Source: an uncultured Clostridia bacterium
GTDB lineage: Bacteria > Bacillota > Clostridia > Lachnospirales > Anaerotignaceae
DNA length: 21,250 nucleotides
Reading direction: 5' to 3'
Assembly (NCBI GenBank): GCA_910587735.1
Contig: CAJUNT010000036.1
Span: 1 to 21,250 of the forward strand
Part shown: piece after piece, positions 13,681-20,916 of the stretch
How the letters are laid out: every line of letters starts with the position of its first letter
How positions within the stretch are numbered: position 1 is the stretch's first letter
Notes under the pieces: generated by a model
Seen by the model: only the letters and a program-made list of their open reading frames with translations
Told to the model about the DNA's origin: nothing
Database searches by the model: none
Made by a program: the position numbers and the translations under genes

Positions 13681-16083
13681 ATGCAGTGTTATCAAAACAC
13701 AGCTTCCTATGAAAATATTGTAATGGAAATATTTGGCGGATATGAAACGCTAGAGGATATTACCATACACCAAAAAATAAATGAGCATACAACAATCAAA
13801 CTAACTGCAATGGTATCAGAACAATCTGCTTTAAAATATGAAACAGAATTGTTAAGCAAACAAGCAATTAAAATCATTCAAAAAACAGAGGAACAAGATA
13901 TTGTTCATTTTGGGGGAATGATACAATGCTTGACAGTAGAGAGGAAAAACGGTATTTACTATATTCATATTGATGGTGTCAGTCTTACAAAATATATTGA
14001 TATCAAAAAGCAAAATGTTTCTTATCAAAATGAAAATAGCACTTATCAAGATATTATTGATAAGGCTATTCAGGAATACAATTTTCCGGGTATGACCTAT
14101 ATTTGGACAGAACAAAGCCGAAGCAAAAAAGTAGGACGCTTTTTGTTACAGTTTCAAGAAACGGATTGGGAATTTATCAAAAGAGTTGCCTCCATAGAAA
14201 ACTTAGGATTGATTCCAAATATGACAGGAAAGCAAACACAGTTTTTTATAGGCTTGCCCAAAGGACGAGAAGAAAAGATTGTACCGTATTGCAGGCATAA
14301 AGTACATAGATTATTGGAAAAGGCAGAAAAGGAAGTTGTAAATAAAAAAGTAAATACAATTTGGCAAGGAGATTATATACAGTATGAGCTGTATGACATT
14401 ACGGAACATTATGAATTAGGTGATGTGGTACGTTTTCAAGATATGCAGTATATTGTAATAGAAAAAACAAGCACCCTTTTAAAAAAAGATGGTATCTTAA
14501 GGAGCAATTATGTGATACAGCAGAAAAAAGGCATTGCATTTCCACGCTTGTATAACAATGCTTTAAGGGGAAATAGTTTGACAGGAACAGTAATTGATGT
14601 CAAACGAAATTTCACAAAACTGCATTTGCATATTGATGAAGAACAGCAAGACATCGCAACTGCATTTTGGTTCCCGCAACCACAATGCTTTACAGCAGGA
14701 AGTGACAGCGGATTTTGTATTATGCCAGAGAGAGGCGACACTATGCGGCTGCACTTCCCTACAAAAGACGAAACGGAACACTATATTATTTGTTCTGATA
14801 ATGGAGATTTTAATAAACTACTTCAATCATTAAATACATCAAAGGGAGGAAAACAACCAGAAAAAGCAGCAAAAGTATCTGGAAGTAATGCCCCTTATGA
14901 AAAATATTTGACGACACCAGGGCAAAAGGGTATGCTTTTAAATGATGGCATGATAAAATATCATACAACGGGAGATATTTCTGCCATACAGATGGAAGAT
15001 GGTAAAGGAATTTCTATTAGTAGTGATGGCAATATTGAACTACTTGCAAATAACATCAATTTGAAAGCAGGAGCAAAGCTGAATATTACAGCAGGCAAAA
15101 AAATAGAAATATCCTGTATTGGCAGTTCCATGATAATAGATGGCGAGGGGGATAGAATAGATAAAAAGGCACCTGACATTTTTTTTGACAGCCCAGAAAA
15201 TGTCATTGTAGATGTGCCAGTAGACGCAATAGAGCAACTATTTGCATCACATGCAGCAGAAAGAAAAGTGGCAGTATTGGAATTTACACCAGATGAAATC
15301 CGCATTACAGCAGAAAATAAATTTGATGATGGCATTTATCAATTACTGTATGGAGTATGGAAAGAAACATCTGGAGAGTATGACCCAAAAGATGACAAGC
15401 CTATTGTAGACCCAAGGGGAAATACCACAACTAAAAATGAAACCAAGTTTAAATATTGGGCAATGGAACAGTATGGCATGACAGCAGAGGAATATAGAGG
15501 GTATACGGTTGAGGGTACTTTAAAAACACTTGGTGAAATAGAGCTAGCGAAAGATAAAGTACTTGCTATTTTAGCATTACCTAGTATGATTAAAAATGCA
15601 GCAAAAACAGTAAAAGATTTTGCAAATGGTGTTCCCGTTGATACTTCTATTGGATTTGTAGCAGAAAATGACGGAAGAAGACAGGTACAAAACACAGTAA
15701 AAGATGTAGCAGAGGAAAGTATAAAAAATGAAGCAAAAAAGAATATCGTACGAGAAAGTACAGAAGTATTTACATTGTCCAAAAATAATATTCAACATTT
15801 TAAGAAACATACATTTGATGGCATGGCAGAACAAGCTAAATATTTAACAGACGAAAATTTAGCTAAAAAATTAAACAAAACTACATTTTTTAATAAAGAT
15901 TTATCTGAAGAAAAAATTATACAGTATACACAAGAAGCGTATAACATTTTACGAAGTCAGGGAAAAACAGGATTGAATTCAATAGAAGTAAATGGAGAAA
16001 TTATACATGTTTGCATAAAAGCAGATGGAACGTTTGATACTGCTTATGGTATATATAAATATGATGTAAAGGATTTTAGATAG
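13681..16083 (+). CDS. VgrG/gpD-like contractile injection spike with C-terminal toxin
   Basis: 800 residues. About 1-290 follow the phage gpD/VgrG trimeric spike base, including FQETDWEFIKRVASIENLGL (157-176). About 298-380 form the gp5-type OB-fold (GTVIDVKRNFTKLHLHID, then RGDTMRLHFP). About 430-480 form a beta-prism stalk (GISISSDGNIELLANNINLK and AGAKLNITAGKKIEIS). A conserved linker (480-609) ends FKYWAMEQYGMTAEEYRGYT. A unique C-terminal domain follows (about 610-800), with IQHFKKHTFDGMAEQ and IKADGTFDTAYGIYKY. This arrangement is an evolved-VgrG effector: the spike carries the toxin out through a contractile apparatus. The toxin family is not certain; a small RNase-like fold is possible. 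No sheath, tube or baseplate genes lie in the window. The likely immunity gene starts 10 bases after the stop. Confidence 0.85.
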   Translation: MQCYQNTASYENIVMEIFGGYETLEDITIHQKINEHTTIKLTAMVSEQSALKYETELLSKQAIKIIQKTEEQDIVHFGGMIQCLTVERKNGIYYIHIDGVSLTKYIDIKKQNVSYQNENSTYQDIIDKAIQEYNFPGMTYIWTEQSRSKKVGRFLLQFQETDWEFIKRVASIENLGLIPNMTGKQTQFFIGLPKGREEKIVPYCRHKVHRLLEKAEKEVVNKKVNTIWQGDYIQYELYDITEHYELGDVVRFQDMQYIVIEKTSTLLKKDGILRSNYVIQQKKGIAFPRLYNNALRGNSLTGTVIDVKRNFTKLHLHIDEEQQDIATAFWFPQPQCFTAGSDSGFCIMPERGDTMRLHFPTKDETEHYIICSDNGDFNKLLQSLNTSKGGKQPEKAAKVSGSNAPYEKYLTTPGQKGMLLNDGMIKYHTTGDISAIQMEDGKGISISSDGNIELLANNINLKAGAKLNITAGKKIEISCIGSSMIIDGEGDRIDKKAPDIFFDSPENVIVDVPVDAIEQLFASHAAERKVAVLEFTPDEIRITAENKFDDGIYQLLYGVWKETSGEYDPKDDKPIVDPRGNTTTKNETKFKYWAMEQYGMTAEEYRGYTVEGTLKTLGEIELAKDKVLAILALPSMIKNAAKTVKDFANGVPVDTSIGFVAENDGRRQVQNTVKDVAEESIKNEAKKNIVRESTEVFTLSKNNIQHFKKHTFDGMAEQAKYLTDENLAKKLNKTTFFNKDLSEEKIIQYTQEAYNILRSQGKTGLNSIEVNGEIIHVCIKADGTFDTAYGIYKYDVKDFR
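15097..15506 (+). repeat. Spike stalk/linker repeat, copy 1
   Basis: It encodes residues 473-609 of the spike protein. It recurs at 16612-17021 with a constant offset of 1,515 bases and only scattered substitutions. Part of it (15314-15487) recurs again at 18980-19153. Downstream of the repeat the three sequences are unrelated, so it marks the junction between conserved spike and variable toxin. Confidence 0.93.
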
Positions 16084-16093
16084 GAGTAATGAT

Positions 16094-16582
16094 ATGTTTA
16101 AAATAAATTATCGAATAATAGCCAATGATTATGATGATTTTATAGGGCAAAATGGATTTTTTCAAATAAAATGTAATGGATATGATTATGGTGAAATATA
16201 TCCAAAAGAAATAGAAGAATTTATGGAAAAAACTTCATTATATGATTGGTTTGAAAGATTGACTAGGGTTATTAAAAATTTAGAAACAAAAGAATATGTT
16301 GCATTAAGTGATGTAGAGTCTTATAATACATGGATTGAATTTAAGAAAAACGATAATCAAGTAATAATTAGTATTATAGAAGCAAAAAAAGAACAAGGCT
16401 CTCAAGATATAGAATTTCATTTAATAAAAGCAAAGCCTAGTGATTGGGCAAATCAAGTAGTTGACTTTTATCAATTAAAAGAAGAAATAATTAAAAAGGG
16501 AAAAGAATATATGGAAAGTGTTATAACATTTAATGCAGATAATGACACAATAATTTCCAAGATACAAAAAGAATTTCAATAA
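16094..16582 (+). CDS. Probable immunity protein for the spike toxin
   Basis: 162 residues, acidic, with no signal peptide or membrane segment; it should act in the cytoplasm. The opening FKINYRIIANDYDDFIGQNG, then FFQIKCNGYDYGEIYPKEIEEF and YDWFERLTRVIKNL, resembles small polymorphic-toxin immunity proteins (possibly the Imm42 type, uncertain). An AGGAG site (16083-16087) overlaps the toxin stop codon, so it is co-expressed with the toxin gene. Position and size are the main evidence for the role. Its last residues (ISKIQKEFQ) reappear as ITSKIQKEL at 19167-19196 in a decayed cassette, showing that a related immunity gene once stood there. Confidence 0.65.
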   Translation: MFKINYRIIANDYDDFIGQNGFFQIKCNGYDYGEIYPKEIEEFMEKTSLYDWFERLTRVIKNLETKEYVALSDVESYNTWIEFKKNDNQVIISIIEAKKEQGSQDIEFHLIKAKPSDWANQVVDFYQLKEEIIKKGKEYMESVITFNADNDTIISKIQKEFQ

Positions 16583-16611
16583 CTGTAAAAAAGTCAATAC
16601 AAATATAATTT

Positions 16612-17021
16612 AAAAAAATAGAAATATCCTGTATTGGCAGTTCCATGATAATAGATGGCGAGGGGGATAGAATAGACAAAAAGGCACCTGACATTTTTTT
16701 TGACAGCCCAGAAAATGTGATTGTAGATATGCCAGTGGACGCAATAGAGCAACTATTTGCATCACAAGCAGCAGAAAGAAAAGCGTCAGTATTAGAATTT
16801 ACACCAGATGAAATTCGTATTACGGCAGAAAACAAATTTGATGATGGCATTTATGAATTACTGTACGAAGTATGGAAAGAAACATCTGGAGAGTATAACC
16901 CAAAAGATGACAAGCCTATTGTAGACCCAAGAGGAAATGTACATACTCAAAATGAAACCAAGTTTAAATATTGGGCAATGGAACAGTATGGCATGACATC
17001 AGAGGAATATAGAGGGTATAC
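16612..17021 (+). repeat. Spike stalk/linker repeat, copy 2
   Basis: It matches 15097-15506 over 410 bp without indels, from the run of seven A to GTATAC. The match begins inside the stalk coding sequence, not at a gene start, as expected for a displaced 3' cassette. Confidence 0.93.
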
Positions 17022-17712
17022 TTTTAAAGGTATGGGAAAAACAGTTTTAGAAACTGTTGGTGCTTATTTCAAAGTAAGAGCACCAGTTTATACTAAAAAT
17101 GGAATTACATATCTGGCTAAAAAAGGAGTCACTCCTAAAAATGTATTAAAGGCTGCTTTTGGTATGACTGATGACATTACAGTTGGAACTACTACAAAGG
17201 TGATAAAAAACAGTAAATCAATCCAAAATATTGCTGATTTGAATGATGTACAATTAGAAGCATTGAAAACATATACAGGAGCTAATTATATCAATATTAA
17301 TAAGTCTTTGCGAGGAATAGGAAAATTAACACCTGATAATGAACTTACGGTAAATGCCATGAAATCAGCATTAAATAACGCAAGATTACCAGAAAATATG
17401 ACTTTATATAGAGGCACGTCTAAGGAAACTTTAGGAAAATTACAAAAATTACCTATCAATAAACTTGTGGGAAAGACATTTGTAGAAAAAGGCTTTATGA
17501 GTACATCAATATATAGAGGGGTTGCAGATAGTTTTTTGGGAAATATGGAAATAACTATAAAAGCAGCTAAAGGAGCGAAAGCTTTAAACATTTCATCTAT
17601 TAGTCAACTTCCACATGAATCAGAGATATTATTTAATGTAGGGCAAGAGATGTTAATTACATTTGCAGAAGAAAAGAAAGGAATATTATATATAATAGTG
17701 GAATTAAAATAG
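16645..17712 (+). CDS. Orphan spike C-terminus with ADP-ribosyltransferase toxin
   Basis: 355 codons. Residues 1-126 repeat the spike linker; 127-355 are new. The C-terminal domain (about 190-355) shows the R-S-E ADP-ribosyltransferase signature: LYRGTS (Arg256), GFMSTS (Ser286-Thr-Ser288) and HESEILF (Glu325-x-Glu327). The ExE pair marks arginine-directed enzymes that transfer ADP-ribose from NAD onto proteins. The first ATG (16645) is an internal Met of the spike and has no ribosome site. An in-frame TAA at 16606 bounds the frame. The cassette is therefore probably silent until recombined onto the spike gene. The ADP-ribosylglycohydrolase gene begins 14 bases after its stop. Confidence 0.88.
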   Translation: MIIDGEGDRIDKKAPDIFFDSPENVIVDMPVDAIEQLFASQAAERKASVLEFTPDEIRITAENKFDDGIYELLYEVWKETSGEYNPKDDKPIVDPRGNVHTQNETKFKYWAMEQYGMTSEEYRGYTFKGMGKTVLETVGAYFKVRAPVYTKNGITYLAKKGVTPKNVLKAAFGMTDDITVGTTTKVIKNSKSIQNIADLNDVQLEALKTYTGANYININKSLRGIGKLTPDNELTVNAMKSALNNARLPENMTLYRGTSKETLGKLQKLPINKLVGKTFVEKGFMSTSIYRGVADSFLGNMEITIKAAKGAKALNISSISQLPHESEILFNVGQEMLITFAEEKKGILYIIVELK

Positions 17713-17726
17713 AGGTGAGAAAATAA

Positions 17727-18941
17727 ATGGATAAAAAAAATAAAATGAATTCTATAATAGAACGATGGAAAGCAGATGTTGAATCATATAGAAATGGAGC
17801 TTTAGTAGAAATATGTGTACCACAATGTGAAACTTGTATCAATTATATAGAAGGAAATGCATTATATTGTAAGTATTATGACAAGGAAAGGAAACCAAAG
17901 TATGTATTATTTCCTGAAAAAGAATGTTATGTGTATGAAAGTAATCAGCCGATAGATATACAAATAGCAGATGATAGAGAGAATAAAGTATATGGTGGAT
18001 TATTTGGTTTTTGTATTGGAGATATATTAGGAGTCCCTGTTGAGTTTTCAACACGACAGGAAAGAAAAGAAGACCCAATTAAAGAAATGCGTGCATATGG
18101 AACATATCATCAACCATTTGGAACATGGTCAGATGATACTTCATTGACAATATGCTTAATTGATGCAATTAATAATGGCTATTCCATAAAAAAGGTGGCG
18201 GAAAATTTTGTAAAATTCTATCAAGGAGAGAGTTTTACACCATATGGAACAGTATTTGATATAGGAAACTCTACAAGAGATGCTATTATAAAAATAATTA
18301 GTGGAAAATCTCCTACAGATTGTGGAGGAAAGTTAGAAACTGACAATGGAAATGGTTCTTTAATGAGAGTCCTACCGATTGCATTTTATGGACAAAATTT
18401 AAAGGAATATGAACTGATAAATATGGTCGAAGAGGTTTCTTCTTTAACTCATAACCACAATCGTTCTAAATTAGCATGTATTTTTTATGTTGAATTTACA
18501 ATCCAAATTATTTTGGGATATAAAAAGGAGGAAGCCTTAGAGAGAACGATAAAATTTATTTATAACAATTGCCAAGAAAAATATTTGAATGAATTTAGAT
18601 ATTTTGAAAGGATTTTAAATAAAACAATTATTAATACTACTGAGAACGAAATTAATTCTACAGGCTATGTTGTGGATACACTAGAAGCAGTAATATGGAC
18701 CTTTTTTAGCACAGATGAATATCAAAAAGCAATTTTAAAAGCTATCAATTTAGGAGGAGATACAGATACAATAGCAGCTATTGTAGGAGGAATTGCAGGT
18801 ATTTACTATGGATTCAATGCTATTCCAAATAGATGGATTCAAAACATTGCTAGAAAAGAAGAATTGTATGATATGTTTAAAAAATTTTGTATTTGTTCAT
18901 TAAGCTCATTAAAAAAATCAAATAAAGATTTTTATAGTTGA
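17727..18941 (+). CDS. ADP-ribosylglycohydrolase, likely immunity protein to the ART toxin
   Basis: 404 residues. About 86-385 form the ADP-ribosylglycohydrolase (DraG/ARH) fold with metal-site motifs: GDILGVPVEF (98-107), TWSDDTSLT (133-141), NGNGSLMR (207-214), LTHNH (240-244) and GGDTDTIAAIVGGIAG (343-358). These enzymes remove ADP-ribose from arginine, so it can reverse the neighbouring toxin. The catalytic Asp residues look intact. Residues 1-80 are an unusual extension with Cys30, 34, 37, 48 and 67 (C-x3-C-x2-C-x10-C), a possible zinc-binding or toxin-blocking domain. A GAGGTGAG site (17712-17719) makes it translatable even if the toxin cassette is silent, as expected for an immunity gene that must stay on. 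Confidence 0.92.
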   Translation: MDKKNKMNSIIERWKADVESYRNGALVEICVPQCETCINYIEGNALYCKYYDKERKPKYVLFPEKECYVYESNQPIDIQIADDRENKVYGGLFGFCIGDILGVPVEFSTRQERKEDPIKEMRAYGTYHQPFGTWSDDTSLTICLIDAINNGYSIKKVAENFVKFYQGESFTPYGTVFDIGNSTRDAIIKIISGKSPTDCGGKLETDNGNGSLMRVLPIAFYGQNLKEYELINMVEEVSSLTHNHNRSKLACIFYVEFTIQIILGYKKEEALERTIKFIYNNCQEKYLNEFRYFERILNKTIINTTENEINSTGYVVDTLEAVIWTFFSTDEYQKAILKAINLGGDTDTIAAIVGGIAGIYYGFNAIPNRWIQNIARKEELYDMFKKFCICSLSSLKKSNKDFYS

Positions 18942-18979
18942 TTTATAATGCTAAGAAAAAACGCAATATTTCTATATAA

Positions 18980-19196
18980 AAAGTAAATTTGGTTATAGCA
19001 TTTATCAATTACTGTATGGTGTATGGAAAGAAACATCTGGAGAGTATGACCCAAAAGATGACAAGCCTATTGTAGACCCAAGAGGAAATACCACAACTCA
19101 AAATGAAACCAAGTTTCAATATTGGGCAATGGAACAGTATGGCATGACAGCAAAAAAAGTCTTGTAATAACTTCTAAAATACAAAAAGAACTTTAG
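18980..19196 (+). pseudogene. Third toxin-immunity cassette, decayed
   Basis: 18980-19153 repeats spike linker DNA (copy of 15314-15487, offset 3,666) encoding IYQLLYGVWKETSGEYDPKD and FQYWAMEQYGMTA, then stops at 19165. Immediately after, 19167-19196 reads ITSKIQKEL-stop, matching the C-terminus of the immunity protein at 16094. The whole toxin domain and most of the immunity gene have been deleted between them. No start codon or ribosome site is present. Confidence 0.8.
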
Positions 19197-19379
19197 AAAA
19201 CAATAAAAATGCAGACATAGAATAAGGATACAGATATCTTTGTTTTATGTCTTATTTTTATGTTTAACAGTGTAATCTTGAACAGATTCTAAAAAGTAGA
19301 ATTTTTTTGATTCTGATAGTTTGTTAAAAAATTTTTGAAATAAAAAATAATAAAATAATATTGAAAAAATACAAAAGAG
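19197..19379. other. AT-rich intergenic stretch
   Basis: No convincing gene or repeat is seen. It lies between the decayed cassette and the terminators and may be residual cassette DNA. Confidence 0.4.
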
Positions 19380-19437
19380 AAAAGAGCCAAGGAATGTTAC
19401 ATATTTTTATGTAAAATAGTTGGCTCTTTTTTTATTC
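19379..19437 (+). terminator. Rho-independent terminator after the cassette array
   Basis: AAAGAGCCAA (19381-19390) pairs with TTGGCTCTTT (19420-19429), followed by a long T run. An inner stem TTACAT/ATGTAA extends it. Confidence 0.85.
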
Positions 19438-19533
19438 CGTAAAAATAAAACTTTGGCTATTTACAAAACAATTTTAATAAAATGTATGCTATAAGAAATC
19501 ATCCTTTTTATTTTTTCAATCCATATAGAAAAC

Positions 19534-19577
19534 AAAAAGAACGAGTAAATTTTATATTCTACTTGTTCTTTTTTTTG
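19534..19577 (+). terminator. Second terminator, upstream of the sigma-like gene
   Basis: AAAAAGAACGAGTA (19534-19547) pairs with TACTTGTTCTTTTT (19560-19573) with one G-T pair, followed by more T. It isolates the next gene from upstream transcription, so that gene's promoter would have to lie in or after this hairpin. Confidence 0.75.
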
Positions 19578-19596
19578 TTAAAAAAACATTGTCGTT

Positions 19597-19645
19597 CTCC
19601 TCCTATCCAATTTTGAGTTCAGCAAAAATTCAAAATTTGGAGGAG
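19597..19645 (+). promoter_or_regulatory. Hairpin masking the ribosome site of the sigma-like gene
   Basis: CTCCTCC (19597-19603) is complementary to the ribosome site GGAGGAG (19639-19645). AATTTTGA (19609-19616) pairs with TCAAAATT (19630-19637). The start at 19652 would be closed when this folds. Confidence 0.55.
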
Positions 19646-19651
19646 AAGAAA

Positions 19652-20044
19652 ATGAGAAAAATTGAAATCAAAGATAGTAATGGAAAAATGGTTTCTGTTG
19701 AAGTATCTGAAGAAGTTTATGCAGTTTTGCAGGAAGAAAACAAACAACAGGAACGACAAAGAAATGAAAAAAGAAGACACTTTGATACTAGAGAGTTGAG
19801 TGATTACATAATACATCAAAAAAGAGTTGCTGAAAATTTAGAGGATTATTGTGTCAACAGAGAGCAGCTAAAAGAAATCCAAAGAATTGTAAGCACTTGT
19901 ACAAAAACACAACAGAGAAGATTTTACTTAAACCGTATTTGTGGTTACAGTTACACAGAAATCGCACAGATGGAAAAATGTCATATGACTTCAGTAAAAG
20001 AATCTATTGTGGTTGTTTTAAAAAAAATTAAAAAAATTTTATAA
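19652..20044 (+). CDS. Sigma-70 region-4-like regulator of an integrative element
   Basis: 130 residues from ATG 19652, preferred over an upstream TTG (19589) because GGAGGAG lies 6 bases before it. The N-terminal third is charged (EIKDSNGKMVSVEVSEEVY, then KQQERQRNEKRRHFD). The C-terminal 45 residues form a sigma-70 region-4-type helix-turn-helix (RRFYLNRICGYSYTEIAQME then HMTSVKESIVVVLKKIKKIL). Such small proteins are common in the regulatory modules of Tn916/Tn1549-type elements of Firmicutes, a short distance before the recombinase, which is the layout here. Its ribosome site sits in a hairpin. Confidence 0.82.
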   Translation: MRKIEIKDSNGKMVSVEVSEEVYAVLQEENKQQERQRNEKRRHFDTRELSDYIIHQKRVAENLEDYCVNREQLKEIQRIVSTCTKTQQRRFYLNRICGYSYTEIAQMEKCHMTSVKESIVVVLKKIKKIL

Positions 20045-20437
20045 AAACTACCCCTAATTTCGCCTTAGAAGTGACCTATATAGTAAGAAGGTTTTTCGTG
20101 ATACCTTTTTATTGTACCTTGACAAAAAAATAGGAAACTATTCATATCAGTATACAAACGATTTTTAATATTATGAAGAATTGCCATGATAATATAAAAA
20201 ATATTGGAGCGATTCCATAAGTTTTAGAAAGTCACTGTTGTGTACCTCGCATAGTAAATGAGGAATACTGCGAATATCGTGTGCAGACTTGTCAACTGCA
20301 ATATAACACGTATCGGCGGTATTTGTGACAGCTTTTTAGCAGTTTGTATATTCCGTACTGGGGAATGAGCTAAAAATATAATCTTGTTATATTAGAATAC
20401 AGTACAAAAGAAAAAAATTATAAAATACATTAAAATA
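20045..20437 (+). other. Structured non-coding stretch between element genes
   Basis: No gene is supported on either strand. A weak terminator-like hairpin (AAGGT 20088-20092 with ACCTT 20103-20107 and T run) may end the sigma-like gene. TTGACA at 20119-20124 could be a -35, but the -10 is poor. GC content rises at 20225-20370. Hairpins are visible: CGCATAGTA/TACTGCG (20248-20272), and TTTTTAGC (20333-20340) with GCTAAAAA (20369-20376) enclosing ATTCC/GGAAT. An untranslated RNA or DNA site is possible. Confidence 0.4.
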
Positions 20438-20526
20438 TTTCTGTCAGGCTACAATGTTGCAGTCTGACAGAAATTTTAATAGAAAAGACAGGATATTTTT
20501 TAAGTGTTTTGTCTTTTCTATTAAAA
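20438..20526 (+). promoter_or_regulatory. Two abutting hairpins in the leader of the DUF6870-like gene
   Basis: TTTCTGTCAG (20438-20447) pairs with CTGACAGAAA (20464-20473). Immediately next, a perfect 17-bp stem joins 20474-20490 to 20510-20526 around a 19-base loop. The second lacks a T tail, so it is not an ordinary terminator. Both lie 16 bases or more before the ribosome site of the next gene. Confidence 0.6.
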
Positions 20527-20558
20527 AAATATAAAAATAATGGAGGAGCGATTTAATT

Positions 20559-20774
20559 ATGAAAAGTAAGCAAAAAATAATTGACAGGGATAAATTAGTA
20601 GACATCAGAGATGTTGTGATTGATACAGATTTACCTAAAGAGGAAAGAATAAAAGATTATGTGAGGCAGATTAAAAATCCTTATTGTTTTAAATGTGGCA
20701 AATATGTTGTCATATCCAAATTTTCAGAAAATAGCTTATCATTGGAGGACTGCTTAAAAGGAATATTACTGTAA
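20559..20774 (+). CDS. Small DUF6870-like protein of integrative elements
   Basis: 71 residues. The pattern DKLVDIRDVVIDTDLPKEER then IKDYVRQIKNPYCFKCGKYVV, ending SLEDCLKGIL, matches a small family (DUF6870) found in mobile elements of gut Clostridia, recalled from memory. A CxxC pair (Cys41, Cys44 region, PYCFKCGK) might bind metal. GGAGGAG (20542-20548) lies 10 bases before the ATG. It stands between the sigma-like gene and the recombinase; the function is unknown. Confidence 0.75.
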   Translation: MKSKQKIIDRDKLVDIRDVVIDTDLPKEERIKDYVRQIKNPYCFKCGKYVVISKFSENSLSLEDCLKGILL

Positions 20775-20786
20775 TCAAATTTGTAG

Positions 20787-20815
20787 TAGACTTCTTGTAA
20801 AAAGTGTGATATACT
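20787..20815 (+). promoter_or_regulatory. Promoter of the serine recombinase gene
   Basis: TAGACT (20787-20792), a 17-bp spacer and TATACT (20810-20815) with an upstream TGA form an extended -10 promoter. The transcript would carry about 95 nt of leader containing the terminator-like hairpin at 20863-20916. Confidence 0.55.
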
Positions 20816-20862
20816 AATAACGGAAAAAGAGAAAAGGTATAAACTGAATAAAGAGAAATTGT

Positions 20863-20916
20863 ATCACTCTTGAATTTACGGGAGAAGTCTGTAAATTTTT
20901 AAGGAGTGATTTTTTT
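20863..20916 (+). promoter_or_regulatory. Terminator-like hairpin overlapping the recombinase ribosome site
   Basis: 20863-20879 pairs with 20891-20910 (ATCACTC with GAGTGAT, and AATTTAC with GTAAATT, with small internal mismatches). Seven T follow and touch the ATG at 20917. The ribosome site AAGGAG (20901-20906) is inside the right arm, so folding would both terminate transcription and block translation. Confidence 0.65.

Noticed and set aside
14961..15335. Reverse-strand frame whose protein strongly resembles another reverse frame at 16530-16850
   Set aside because: Both are antisense shadows of the duplicated spike linker; the similarity comes from the + strand repeat, not from a gene family.
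19589..19591. TTG start giving a longer sigma-like protein
   Set aside because: No ribosome site before it, while ATG 19652 has GGAGGAG at ideal spacing; the extra residues are translated from the hairpin.
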